From Cyprinodon diabolis (Eukaryota > Chordata > Actinopteri > Cyprinodontiformes > Cyprinodontidae): a stretch of 64,000 nucleotides of DNA. The stretch lies in the NCBI GenBank assembly GCA_030533445.1, contig CM060064.1, forward strand, positions 41,188,287-41,252,286, in the 5' to 3' direction. Below are positions 38,156 through 50,317 of the stretch, one piece after another. Each line of letters opens with the position of its first letter. Within the stretch, counting starts at the first letter, position 1. The notes under the pieces were generated by a model, which made no database searches, was not told the origin of the DNA, and worked only from the letters and a program-made list of their open reading frames with translations. The position numbers and the translations under genes are program-made.

Positions 38156-39839
38156 TTGACTTCTATTTTGAATTAAAAAAGAAAAATAACACAAAATATT
38201 CCTTGAATGAAATGAACCGAAAAAATTCCAAACTATGACTATGAAACCAAAGTTCTTACCGAAATGTGATTTTCATGATTTAGGATCAATATCAGATTGA
38301 CTGGCGCATCACCGACTATATTCAACAAGTTCAAATGCATAGTGACAAGCAGTAATAACATAAAGGTTCCTACACAGAGCCTATCTTAGACACAAATAAA
38401 GAAAAAAAACAGCTTGGCTAAATGTTCATTCGGAGAGAATGCACCAAATTAAAGAAGGTGGTAAAAGGCTGCCGGTGTCTGCTAGGTTCTGTTAGATAGA
38501 TGACGTGTGGCACTAAGATGGATGGCTACATTTCCTCCAAATGCAACAGCAGTTTGTTTGGGGGGAGAGGGGTAGGAGAGTAACTGGGTTGTTAGTACAA
38601 AGTTGTGATAGCCACAGTCGCTGAACTGGCAATGAAAATAACTTCACTAAGAGAAAAGAAAACTTCACAAATTGAAAATCCAAGAAAAGGATGGTTACTG
38701 TGCCGCCCACGCCGTTTGATTGAGAGCCAATCTCAGTGAAACGAAGCGCAGAAAAACACTCAGCAATAAGGATGGAAATGAGCGCTAAAAAAAGCAGGAT
38801 GCACTGAAACCAATATGCTGTGAAAAAAGTTGTATGTAATATAATTTCCTTCATACAGTGCTGCTTACATAAAAGACAAATACACACATTAGACAAATAA
38901 GATGAAAAGCATGGAAAACAAAAGGCAAAAGATAGAAAACAACTGAAGCAATTACAGCCTCTAATAGTCATTAAGAAAGTCATTAAAAACATTTACAATG
39001 CCTTTTAGTGTATTTTACCTTTCATTGGTTTACATGTCTTCTCATTTTTTAATTTTTTTTTTGGTCTATTACCTAAAATGCAAGTGAAACACAAGGAAAC
39101 ATTTCATTGAAATGTGTTATGTGAAAAAAATCTCCAGGAGCACAAATGTATTGACAAGAAAGATTAAACGGCATTTAGATGGAAGTCAAGTCTGCTTTTT
39201 CTTTGTTAATTTTGTTTTAGGAAAACAAGCTCTGGTATGCAGCAAAAAATCCAACGACAGAAACATACCAAAAAGCACAGATGGCCTCTAATAATGCAAA
39301 GATGCAAAATGAATTTACTTAAATACCTAAAATTATAATTTTTTTTTTTTTGTCAGGTTTCCCTCAGCCGTACGGGAAACGCAGCTGTGAATTTATCATT
39401 AGTCTGAGCACTCTATAAATGCAATTCCTTGGAGCAGCTAAATGGAATAACAGTAATTTAACATGTGAGACTGTGACTAACCTTAATAAAGAACAAATGG
39501 GCTGTTTGTATGCAACCAGGTTGCAATAGATAAGGAAGGATTTAGTGGCTATAAAAGGATTGCTTCAATGCTACCTAGTGGGCAGACTGTGCATCTTCCA
39601 TGACTGAATACACATAGAATGGTTCAACCTCTCTCTAATAAGGAGTGTTGGCTTGAGGAGTTGAAGACTAAAACATAAGTAACCAAGTTTTACTCAAACT
39701 CAAGGCTTCTTTTTTCAAAACACAATATGTCTGAACATTACTATGAGACACAAGAGAAAGCATTAAAATCACCCAACAGTTTAGATATAAATATTAAGTA
39801 TGCTTCTAGCAGCCAGTAGACACCCTTGACAAGAGAAAT

Positions 39840-42250
39840 ATAAATCATGGGGAATCTACTGATTTTGTTTCATTTGGGTTGTATGCTCCCTCTGATTGTT
39901 GGAGTCCATCAACTGTTCCCCATGAAGCACATAACCAAACAGCCATGAAGTGTCCCTGCTCCCAGCCTGTGGCCTTAGTGGGTTGGCAGCCAAAACCAGA
40001 GCCCATGTTTGACAAGGGGTTAATGTTTCAGAAGAAGTCTGGCGAAACCACAAAAAGACAGTCAGTCTGGATGGACAGAGCGAGGGCTGTCACTTGTTCG
40101 TTTTGTGGTCCGTCCTGCCTCTTTTTCTATCTCACCTCTCCAGCCTTTGGTTGAACTCTGAAGTTCTCCTCCCATAATTTACACGCTCATCAGCCTTACT
40201 GTAATTTCCAGTGTATGATAAACCCACACCAGGACCACAGGAGAGATAGTGCTGCACACCTGTTTTTGGAATCAAATGTAATTACAATTCTGCAAAGGCT
40301 TCAAATTGCACCATTGGGAAGGATGACTGCAGTTTGCACCAATAACAGGAAAGCAGATGCAACAAAACTGCCACCATCTATTACATCTGGGCCAAAGGCA
40401 ATCTATAAAATCACTTGCAAAATAAGGTACACTAATATACCAGGGAGATTCACAGTACCAACTCAGCAAAATGAAAAACTTATGTCTAAGGTAAAGATGA
40501 TGAGAAGCTGGGGGGGACGAAATCTACATGCAGTAACAGCAATGATTGAAAAGCCACATGCCATGCTGCATAAGGCATGAGGCTATGCATTTGTTACACC
40601 TAATGCAACATGTTAATGTGATTTCTCACCAGCTGTGGCCTTAACAGGGCCAGGCCTCGAGGCCAAGGCCCAGTGGTCTCAGCAGATAGCCCAAACTGGC
40701 CTGTGCTGTGTAAGGCTGGGATTATGGATGGCAGGGAGCTTGCAGGGCTGACAGGTAATAATTCACTCCCCAGGGGTCCCAAACCCTTCGCTGGTTACAA
40801 CACAACCAGACAGCAAAGGGTTGAGATGCTGAGAGGGAGAAAAAAAAAAAACAACCTTGAATTGCACATCCCCATAACCCACCTACCTCCTTTTTCCTCC
40901 CATGCCCTTCAAGAGACAAGACTCTCCCTGGCAGCACAGTTGCCACGGGTAACCAGCCATTATCAAAATGAAATATGAGGTGCCACAGACCAGTGCCGCT
41001 CTCAGGTGCAGGGCCAAACAGAGTCCCATATGTTGTAAATGAGTCAGTGGAGTGGGGGGGGGGTTGACTTAACTGTTGCTTCCTGAAGCACGGCATTGCT
41101 CGACCCATTCTTTGACATCAACAGTAGCGGAAGGTGCTCTGCGATATGAGACACTTCAGACAAATAACTGTTGTTAAGGTGGCACAACAACAGCCTAAAA
41201 TCTATAATCTAAAGCCTTCAAGTTCCTTTTAAGCACAGAACTGGGGGGGCGGGGGGATGCAGCTATTCAGCAACTTCAAGAGCACCTGAAGAGAAAATGT
41301 GACTTGTTTTCATCTATCCAACTAAAATATAGCTTTTCTTCTTCTTTTCGAATGTTCAAAGCGGCAAAATATGTGTGAGTGTTCCTTTTATATCCATAGA
41401 TACGGTGGGTGAACACTTCATCTTGACAATGAAAATAGTCAAAGTGAATGTCCCCATAGGGCCAGAGCTCTCAGCCTCTGGTTAGAAGCCTATTTCAACC
41501 ATCATTACCCTGAGGACCATTAGGAGGATGCCATCCGCACATATAGGGTCCGTCATTTCAAACTAAAAGCAAAACGATAAAATGGAAATCGGAAATAAAA
41601 TTACACACTGGGCTAAATGCACCATTAACCATGCTAACTAAGCGACAAACCTATCAGGGCTCGGGGAATGAGAAGTAGATGAAGAGAAAGCAATTCTGAG
41701 CAGTGATGAGAAATGAATGCAAAGCTGGGTACTTGGCACCTTCTCACATTTACGAGCAACTCATTTGTCAGCAGAAAGATATTTTCCCTAATGATTATGT
41801 ATATGAGCAAAGGAGAAACAAACAGGGCTGCCGAATACGGAGCGTTGACGACCACCACAAACGAGGGCTGAATGTAGATGGGTCTGCACTATTCATAGTG
41901 CGAGTGGGAGCACAGACAGACCTGCTGGTTGAGAATCAGGCTACACAGGAGCATCCCACTCGCCCTGCACAGAAGCAGCACTCCTACTTGTCAGCACACC
42001 AGCAACATGTCAAATAGAATAACCTGAAACCACACTGCAATACTCTGGGAGCAGCAAAGAGTGCAAAGTCATTGTACCAGTGTGGTAAGAAAACCGCAAG
42101 CCAGGAGTGCCACCACCCCCCTCCCCATCCTGCAATGTCACTGCAGCAGCTGAGGATGGGGCCAAAGCTAAACCAAAAGAAAGTCACAAGATCTGACCAC
42201 ATGGACAACACTTAAAGATCTGACCAGATAATCAAAACAAAAGAGCATTT
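39840..42250. other. Repeat-poor, less AT-rich block; possible conserved non-coding cluster
   Basis: About 2.4 kb with no recognisable transposon and only two short G-runs, with higher sequence complexity than the flanks. It contains overlapping open frames on both strands (39879-40154, 40215-40580, 40722-41108, 41703-42017), none with splice support. It lies just downstream of the gene B promoter, inside the presumed first large intron, where vertebrate enhancers often sit. Conservation cannot be judged from one sequence; this is inference. Confidence 0.35.
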
Positions 42251-42883
42251 GGAAACTAAATGCTGCTGCTCAATCAAAACAAAGTTTAAAGGATTTTATT
42301 TTTTTTTTGTTGCAAAATGCTTGGGGAAGTTTTGCAAGCTTTTGGGTCAATAGAATGCAAATATTACAAAAAAAAAAGTAGAGATGAGGTTTTTCCTCTT
42401 TGTGCAAGAGCGAGCTGTATTTACTGTTGAACTGTTTCAGCCTCTGCTGAATCAAGAAACCCACTGAGGGAGATGAGGCACCTAATGCACAACAGGCTGA
42501 GACAAATCAGATAGCTGTGTGTCTGCAGAGAGCAACTGCAAAGCATCTATTCCAAGACAAATAACCAGCAGTGGCTTTTGAAGGTGTTGGTAACAGATGC
42601 ATATAGGTGTTAAAAAATATTTCAAATCTCTGTTTGCATTTTAGCTAGATCCAGCACAGGCTGCAGTTAAACTCTGCGTGCAGAAGCAGAAACCTGTTAG
42701 ATTAGAACAATGAGCTCATCGCTTCCCTCCAGAGATCCTGACATCGAGACTAAACCGCAGCTGGAGTTCGCATGATTTAAGATGTAAAATGTAGGCAAGG
42801 TGGGAGAGAAAGGTTCACTTTCAATGCAACATAGAAGAGTTACGCAATGAGCGCGTTCTGCGAGACTGAGATGTTTACCTCAC

Positions 42884-42930
42884 CTTTTTCACTGCGCTCT
42901 GTGTTTTGCACAAGTTAACAAATCTTTGTC
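42884..42930 (-). other. Candidate gene B leader exon 3 (47 nt)
   Basis: On the minus strand a strong acceptor (CGTTTATTTTCAG) and donor (AAAAAG before GTGAGG) enclose 47 nt. A second donor (GTAAAC) five bases further on is possible, ending the exon at 42879. One phase is open (QRFVNLCKTQSAVKK), but no ATG is present, and the upstream exon cannot supply a matching open phase. It is most simply 5' untranslated. Confidence 0.42.
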
Positions 42931-43419
42931 CTGAAAATAAACGTTTCTGATAAAGCAGTGTCCCATGCAAAGGAGAACGCATGATTGCAATAACTGGTGA
43001 AGAGTTCTTATATTATATGATAGACTAGGAGTGAAAAAACATATGTAGGCACTGAAAAAACTAATTTCTAACAACAACAAAAATGAAAAAAATGTGAAAA
43101 GACTGCAAATGTCTGTCAGATAACAGCTGATAAAGGTTGCAGAAATTCTGCAATTGAGCCTGGGCGCAACAGGATGACTGAAGAGCATGGAAAATAACAT
43201 CTATTAATAATAATAATAACATTAAATATATATATCCTTAAATTGGCCAGAGTTTAAAGACAAATAATGGTATTTGATTATCTGCAGGTAACGCTCCCAG
43301 CATGCTGTTGTAGGATCCACTGTGTGCAAAGTTAGAGCATCTTCAGTCTTAATGAGCAAAGTCAGCACAGCTGAGGCAGATCCGCTCCGTCCGCAACAAG
43401 AAAGCCAGGCAGCCCTTAC

Positions 43420-43461
43420 CTTATTATTTCCACGATACTTCCACTGTATGTTGTAGTCTTT
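43420..43461 (-). other. Candidate gene B leader exon 2 (42 nt)
   Basis: The minus-strand acceptor CTCTTTTTTTCTCCAACCTTATAG and donor AAG-GTAAGGG are both strong. No ATG is present. Two phases are open (KDYNIQWKYRGNNK or a TTTYSGSIVEII reading), so a coding role cannot be excluded. It lies only 133 bases from the predicted exon 1 donor, in front of a promoter-like block, which favours an untranslated leader exon. Confidence 0.48.
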
Positions 43462-43594
43462 CTATAAGGTTGGAGAAAAAAAGAGCAAGTCACAATAAAG
43501 AAAAAAAAGAGGACTTGTTATTGTAGAAGATGGTTGTTTTCAGAAAACAGTTAGTACTCCCAGAGCGCAAGCGTAGAGAAAAAGCGCCCCTCAC

Positions 43595-43680
43595 CGCTGT
43601 GACAGGACTGGAGCCAGTCCGACTGGAAATCACAACACTTCAGCAGCCGCAAGGCCACGCCCCCTCACTTCACGCTGACA
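43595..43680 (-). other. Candidate gene B first exon (5' untranslated)
   Basis: The minus-strand donor CAGCG-GTGAGGGG lies at 43595/43594. Upstream is GC-rich sequence including GGGGGCGTGG and no ATG for over 200 bases. The transcription start is not defined; the 5' limit given here is a guess between the GC box and the nearest CCAAT box. The 133-nt intron that follows contains a canonical branch-point word TACTAAC (43556-43550). Confidence 0.4.
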
Positions 43681-43870
43681 AGAGTTCCAGCCAATCACAA
43701 AGTGTCCTTAAAAAACCTCTTCGCTGCGATTGGCTGGAAGGATTAAAAATTGAGGAATAGCTTCGCCCGGTGCTGTTCACTTTGCTTCCAGATGTTGAGC
43801 GCCTGAACGTCAATAACTGTAAACCCGAGAAGCCAATCAGCGCGTGGCGCAGGGTATACAAACTCAGTCT
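43640..43870 (-). promoter_or_regulatory. GC-box/CCAAT promoter-like region of gene B
   Basis: Read on the minus strand, the region has ATTGG at about 43833-43837 and at 43690-43694, CCAATCGCAG at about 43733, a TTTTTTAAGG AT-rich word at about 43713, and a GGGGGCGTGGCC GC-box at about 43654-43665, followed by the predicted exon 1 donor. Multiple CCAAT boxes within 150 bp and a GC box fit a vertebrate RNA polymerase II promoter of the CCAAT/Sp type. Factor binding is inferred from motifs only. The upstream part of this block is tandemly duplicated. Confidence 0.45.
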
Positions 43871-44169
43871 GACCTCTTAAAAAAAGGAAAGGATATGTGT
43901 AAAGCATTATTAAACAAAAAAATGGTTTCTTGTAAATCATTATGACATAGAAGTACATTTAAAAAAACAATATTGAAGACAAAAAAAAATCTAACTTCAC
44001 TTCGGAAAATAAACATATATGTTAGAAATTGAAATATTCCAGGTTACAGATAACATCAGTCCATAATTCAGTGTCAAAGAAAATTACGTCAAATAAGATC
44101 AATAAAAATAATATTGCAAACAAAAAATTAAGGGCTCTGAATAAATTTGTTAATATATATGTACGAAGT

Positions 44170-44225
<56 letters not shown>

Positions 44226-44329
44226 GTACTTTGTAATTGGTAAGGGCTCTTTTTGCAAAAATTACTGCATCAAGGCCCAAGTTTTTTCACGTGGCACAGA
44301 AAAAATGATAATAATAAAAAAAAAAGGAG
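43693..44329. repeat. Tandem duplication of promoter-proximal region, copy 1
   Basis: Begins AATCACAAAGTGTCC and recurs with a 637-bp offset at 44330. It contains both CCAAT-type boxes (GATTGGCTGGAAGG and AGCCAATCAGCGC) plus an AT-rich remainder. This copy adjoins predicted exon 1 of gene B. It is longer than copy 2 mainly because of the TA microsatellite inside it. Confidence 0.88.
44173..44225. repeat. (TA)n microsatellite
   Basis: About 50 bp of TA repeats with one C, inside duplication copy 1. The matching position in copy 2 (near 44780) has only a short TATATATG, so the tract expanded after the duplication. Confidence 0.9.
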
Positions 44330-44836
44330 AATCACAAAGTGTCCTTAAATAACCTATTCGCTGCGATTGGCTGGAAGGATTGAAAATTGAGGAATAGCTT
44401 CGCCTGGTGCTGTTCATTTTTCTTCCAGATGTTGAGCGCCTGAACATCAATAACTGTAAACCTGAGGAGCCAATCAGCGCCTGCCGCAGAGAATACAACC
44501 TCAGTTTGACCTCTTAAAAAAAGGAAAGGATCTGTGTAAAGCGCTACTAAAAAAAATGGTTTCTTGTAAATCATTATGACATAGAAGTACATTTAAAACA
44601 CAATATGAAAAAAAAAAAATCTAACTCACTTCAGAAAGTAAACATATAGAAATTGAAATATTCCAGGTTACAGATAGCATCAGTCCAGAATTCAGTGTCA
44701 AAGAAAACTACAATGTCACATAAGATGACTGAAAATAATATTTCAAACAAAAAATTAAGAGCTCCGAATAACTGTGTTAATATATATGTACTTTGTAATT
44801 GGTAACGCCTCTTTCTGCATTAATTACTGCATCAAT
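44330..44836. repeat. Tandem duplication of promoter-proximal region, copy 2
   Basis: Very similar to 43693-44271, including both CCAAT-type boxes (GATTGGCTGGAAGG and AGCCAATCAGCGC) and the AGATGTTGAGCGCCTGAAC word. It stops near GCATCAA, where the SINE-like repeat begins. It lacks the GC box and exon 1. Confidence 0.88.
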
Positions 44837-45205
44837 GTGGTGTGGGATGGAGGGAGTCAGTCTATGGGACTGCTGCTGCAAGAAGTTTCCGGGTTCGATT
44901 TCCAGCCCGGGATCTTTCTGCATGGAGTTTGCATGTTCTCCCTGAGCATGTGTGGGTTATCTCCAGGTACTCCAGCTTCCCTCCATAGTCCAAAAATATG
45001 ACTGTTAGGTAAAATGGCTTCTCTAAATTCTCCTTATGTGTGAGTGTGCGTGTGAATGATTTTGTGTCCTGTTTGTCTCTGTGTTGCCCTGCGATGGACT
45101 GGTGACCTGTCCAGGGTGTACCCCGCCTCTCTCCCATAGACAGCTTGAGAAAGGAACCAGCACCCCTCTTGGAGAAGCGTGATGGAAAATGGACGGATTG
45201 ATACA
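44837..45205 (+). mobile_element. tRNA-headed SINE-like repeat, near full length
   Basis: The order is a tRNA-like head with box B GGTTCGATTTC (44892-44902), then CATGGAGTTTGCATGTTCTCC, CCAGGTACTCC, CTGTTAGG, GTGTGAGTGTGCG, CCTGCGATGGACTGG, GACCTGTCCAGGGTGTACCC, GGAACCAGC and a tail GGAAAATGGACGGATTG. This is an abundant teleost interspersed repeat (recalled; family name not asserted). It is transcribed by RNA polymerase III when active. The copy is diverged and has no protein-coding role; the three overlapping open frames across it are incidental. Confidence 0.8.
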
Positions 45206-48200
45206 CTCTGTGAAATGTCCCTACAAATAGACTGACTTAATTTGACTTGATAAGATAATTCCACACAGGATAGCTAGACTTGTTCTCATCCTTAGCCTTA
45301 CTTTGGACATGGCATTATCGACATCATCTAAATTTTACTATCTAACATTTTACTGAATGATATTCAGGGATTGCCGAAGAGTCAAGGATCATTTCCACAA
45401 GTTCATCTAGGGCAAGCATGTCTTGCACCTCAATGACTCAATGCAATCAACTGGTTTTCATTGACAGAACATTTAACAGACCTGATTGCATTGTTTCTGT
45501 GCCTTGAGATTATATGTGTTTTTAATTAACTCTTATCCAAAACTTAACTTAACTTTATAGATCGATTGATCAATGTGATTTATATGTTAAAACAGCAAAT
45601 CGCAACATGCAATAAATAAATAAAAATCAACCTTTTAAAATGGGAAATTTCAAATGCAATTGCCTTGTCTGTGTTCTTGCATTATTGAGAGAGATTGCTG
45701 TGAAGAGAAAGAAAAATCCTGAATGTGTTAGCGTCTGTGTGGTTTTACTGTTTTTCTGGTGTGAGTGAGCTTTCTGTCAGAGAGGACCTTTGTTGGAGGT
45801 TCGGGCGACCCATGTTGCTGCTATTCAATCAAGATGAATAGCGAGTATATAAGGACGTTTAAGGACCATCTGTCTTCGCTGGATGATTACACAAATGACA
45901 ACCAGTGAACCTCAGTCCGTCTCCAAGCTTCATGTAAAAAGTCTTACCTGTGTGCAGCAGTTCTCAGCCTTCATTACATGCCTGCCCGCTCTCCAGCACA
46001 ACATCTCTTGCAATTACCAATGCTCTCGGATCTCACTCACATTCTCCCGGACCTCTGGGGTACAGTCTGCAAAGCCCACTGAATCAAACCCCTACAGATC
46101 CATGCTACCTCATAATGCCCCATAACCTACCCTTCATCTCTCAAGAAAGCAAATTCATCAGTCATCAGTTGTCATCATTAACTTTTTCCTGATCCATCTG
46201 TTTTTACGCCTCATATCAACAGAACGTTCAACTGATTTCCTCCAGTTCTTCGCTTCCAGATTGATTTAGCTTTCTGTATTTAAAATGTTAAAACTCACTA
46301 GTTCTTCTTGTGATTCTGCATGTGGGTCAAAAACTACAAACCAACATGACAGAATGTTGCCTCAAGTAAGAAGTAACTTTAGCCTGCAGCCAGACCAAAG
46401 TAAATGTTGAACAGTCAATTGATAATCAGATAAAACTAAATAAAGCAAATCCTCAAAATCTTAGGAAAAAGAGAAAAAAACTTGTATGCCTTGCAGAATG
46501 AATGACTTGCAAGAAGTTTTGTGTTTTCTTTTAAACAATATTCACCCTGGTTTGTGCATTGACACAGCGTAGATCTAATTGCAAACCACCTCTTCTACAA
46601 GATGACACCAAAGTACTTTCTGCACTCAGCATGTCCTCTAAATTGAAACAGGTGAATGAAATTTGAAAGACGGGGACAAAGTGTACTGACAGCAGTTAAT
46701 CAGTTGGCAATAATGATGTTTAGGGCACTGCCAGCGACACTAACGAGACACCTGTGCTGATATGGCAGCGCCAAGACATTTGATCTGTCTGCATCTGTGT
46801 TTGATGATAATCTAATAGATGGACACGACCTCACTGACTCATTCATCTTGAGCTTTCATCTTTTGCATTGCAGTAAGAGTCAGTCTCTTGTGTCAAAATG
46901 CTCCTGAGTTACCTAACACAACAGTTCAAGTACCCTCCGCAATAAACTAGAAATATCACCCCGCTAGATACCAAACTTTATTATTGTGTTACATTTGCTG
47001 ATTAGATTTTTCTTTCAGGTCAAGAAGAGGGGAAAAAACAAATCCAGTTTGCAATGAAAACTTCAGCATTTTTTCACTGATATTTGCTTTGGCAGCATAA
47101 GGCTGATCTGCAATGTTAGGGCCCTTTTCAACAGAGAGATATAATAAAACCAAGTGACCATAACTCTGAATTATACAAAACAAACAAACAAAACAACAAC
47201 AAACTCAGTCTGCATTTGAAAACCCTTGTTTTGTTTAAACATACAGAAATGTCCTTAAAAGATGCATGCAATAACCATTTACCCCTAATTAAATGAATAT
47301 TCCATAATTGGCTAGTAATTTAACCAAAAATAATTGTAGGTTTTCTTCAGTAGATTCTTATAATTATATATTTTCTTAAGTTGACACCCTAAGGTTAAAA
47401 GTGGCTGTTTAGGGATATTTTTATGTGATTGTCTCCATATTTTAGATGTGCAGCAGCACACAGTATGAGGCATAAGATATAAGGCTGGGAACAACATAAT
47501 GTTTTATTCTTAAGGTTTTAATAAAAAAAATTTTATCAGAAAGAAAATACATACATTGAATGTGCAAATATATCACAAAATAACAGTATAGCAAGTTAAG
47601 GCTGTTGTGTTTTATGATGATTACAATAAAAAGTTAAGAGAAGACTAGAACCTCAGACAGGTTTAGATCATGACAGAAAAAACAAATTACAAGCATTTAG
47701 TATCTAAGTGCCCTAAAATTATTTTTAGAAAATCACTCTTTTTATCTGTTTGTCAAGATTCCTCTTAGTGAGTGGAATTTTTAGGCAGCAAGTGAACCTA
47801 TTTTCCTCTTAACTGATACAGTACATAAGCAGCATAGAGAAATGATGGAGTGAGAATGCAAGTCAGTTTAAAAAACACAACGACTGGGTGTGACCATGTC
47901 AATTTTTTTTTATTTATCTAACAATGATAATCCAGTATCCTTAGTTTTCCATGGTCAAAGCCCATAGATTTAAGTGGGAAGCAAAGAATGGCTCAGCAGA
48001 TGAGCTGCTATTGCTGTCGCTCTATTTGTTTATTATGTTAATCCTGTTTTTGGTAAAAAGATGTCAGAATACACAGTGCATAACGTCTGTAGTTTGCACA
48101 GCTGCAAACCAGTCAAGTACTGACCCCCTTTCACCACTTTAAGTGCCAACAATGGACATATGAGCCTGAGACCTAGACAACAAATTAGTTTAAGAAGGTG

Positions 48201-48612
48201 GTTTTTAATGGCTATATACCATATGTCTAATGCTTATTTGTGGAACATACAGCAAAGAAAGTGTGATGCTTTGTATAATTTTCTGCTGAGAAACTTTAGG
48301 TTCTGCTGTTAATGTTGATGTTTGTTTTAAAAACACCATAAGCATTGTTGCTTACAACTACAACTAATAGACATAGAGGTGAAATTTGGCTGAAATTATT
48401 ACATATGGAGGTCAGGGAATTTAGAGGTATTTTACCCTACTCAAACATAAAGTGTAGTACATATGGCAAGTATTGTTTTTTTTTTTAGGTTTAACGTTGG
48501 AAACATGATTTTATATTTAAAACACCAGTTTGCAAAAACTATATTTTAGTCTGTTGGATTAAATTATTTTATAAGGTAAATTAGATGTGTTGATTTTATT
48601 CAATAACTTTGT
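45206..48612. other. Intergenic DNA
   Basis: No gene is supported. A TATATAAG word at 45846-45853 (plus strand) lies in a less AT-rich context and could be a weak TATA box, but no exon follows convincingly. On the minus strand CACACAG-GTAAGACT at about 45945 looks like a donor, with a short ATG-initiated frame before it, also unsupported. Confidence 0.35.
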
Positions 48613-49103
48613 TGTCAAGGTTGGTGGAGGTTTTTGAGGACCCAAATGCAGAGACAGCAGGTAGAGGTGAGCCTTGCAGTTTTAATGATGCAGAAATCCA
48701 AAAATCCAAAATGACAAATACAGAAAGCCAGGATCTAGGGGACATCAGGGAAAACACACATGAGGAGCCAGGCAAAGATGAGGAACCAGCACTGAGGAGC
48801 TGCACAGGGAGAGTATATATGGGAGACAGAACAAAGAATGGAATATGGAGCCGACAAGGAACAGGTGTGGATGGAAACATCTAGAAGAAAGCCAAGGGGA
48901 AGAAAACAAACACAAGGGGGCAACAGAGAGTCACTCAAGAAATACAAAAGAACTCAAAAATATAACCAAATACAACTAGAATAACACGAAATGGAAATGA
49001 ACCCAATTATCTAAAAAACACAGAACGACAAGAATAAAGTATAACTGAAAAATTAAAAAGTAAACTTAAACAGAACCAAAAAGTGCAGAGTCATGACATT
49101 TGT
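48608..49103 (+). mobile_element. Probable solo LTR with 5-bp target duplication
   Basis: The segment 48613-49098 (486 bp) starts TGTCAAGG, ends GTCATGACA (TG...CA ends) and is flanked by the identical 5-bp direct repeat TTTGT (48608-48612 and 49099-49103). Inside are a TATA-like GAGAGTATATATGGG (about 48808-48822) and AATAAA (49034-49039), in the order expected of an LTR promoter and polyadenylation signal. No retroelement coding sequence is adjacent, so this fits a solo LTR left by recombination between two LTRs. The superfamily is uncertain; a 5-bp duplication fits Gypsy, Copia or BEL types. Confidence 0.68.
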
Positions 49104-49110
49104 AGCCTTC

Positions 49111-49116
<6 letters not shown>

Positions 49117-49185
<69 letters not shown>
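49117..49185. repeat. (AT)n microsatellite
   Basis: About 69 bp of pure AT dinucleotides, followed by GCTATATATAT. It lies just right of the solo LTR. Confidence 0.95.
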
Positions 49186-49186
<1 letters not shown>

Positions 49187-49199
49187 CTATATATATTTA

Positions 49200-50317
49200 A
49201 TCCTACTTAATGCATTTCTTGGAAGGCTGTTTTTTTTTACTTTTACTCAAGCCAAAATATGTATGAGTTACTCTTTTCTTGAGTCAAATTTTTGGCTACT
49301 CTACTGATCTTTGACCATGTAGATGAGTTTATCCAGGACTAAAGTAGTAGAGTAAAAAAAAACTTTGAGGCGTTAACTTTGGCTCAGGTTTTTTTTTTTT
49401 AGATTCCAATTTAATCAATTGCTGTTGGATGTGCTGGATAAATGCCTAAGATTCATAGAGGCCCCATCTTGAAACTTACACGACCCAAAGCATGTTGGTG
49501 ACACATAGCAGTCCATGGCTGAAAGGATTAGAACTGTTTTGGCAGCATGAGGACAAATAACGCCCAACAAGGCAGGTTGTTGCAATATTATTTCTGATTA
49601 TTATATATTAGAGTAGTTAGCTGAGGCTCAGAAAAAATTATTTATATATAGCATATCATGCAAAGCAGAGAACCAAAGCTTCTCTCACTAAGCATTATAC
49701 CTTTTCAGCAAATCTGCAGATCAGTCTTGAACATTTTATATACTTCACACGTCTGACAGGCATCACTTTGTTTAGGGTGTGAAGGTATTTTTTACTATCT
49801 GCATCCAAAAGTTCCTTTGTGATCAGACTTTAGGTTCTAAACCAGGTCACTTCTGTTTTGTGACTTTTTGTTTACAAAGGCAAATGTGCTACTTTTTCAT
49901 ATCTCAAAAAAACACACTTCAGGCAAAAACAACAGACGTGTTGTATAATTTGTAGACAATAAAGGAATTGAAAAGGGCAGCAGTGTTGTGGGCTGTCATC
50001 ATTCACAACTGTTTGCATAGGAACAAAAGACTTGATATGCTCATCCAACAAAACCTTTCTGAAGCCACAAAGAAAACTGAAGGGTAATCAAGGCTGTGAT
50101 TAATTTTTCTGAAAAAAAATGATATGAAAATATAATACAGTAATTAAACAAAAAACAACATTAGGAAATCTGTGTTTAAGGAATCAGTATTGGAACACAT
50201 ATCTATTTACTTTAACTAGCTGTAACTACTGCATTATTTTTTGAAACAGCTGGGTGTGCGACAAAGTACCCACATTGAGGTGCCGGACACATTGTGTACA
50301 TTTTTTCTAGGTGTCAC
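49200..50317. other. Non-coding DNA
   Basis: AT-rich, with no exon, RNA gene or repeat boundary that I can support. Confidence 0.45.

Noticed and set aside
38513..38992. 159-codon minus-strand frame with a hydrophobic segment
   Set aside because: One acceptor-like site exists inside it but no acceptable donor. Composition is dominated by T-rich codons expected from A-rich plus-strand DNA.
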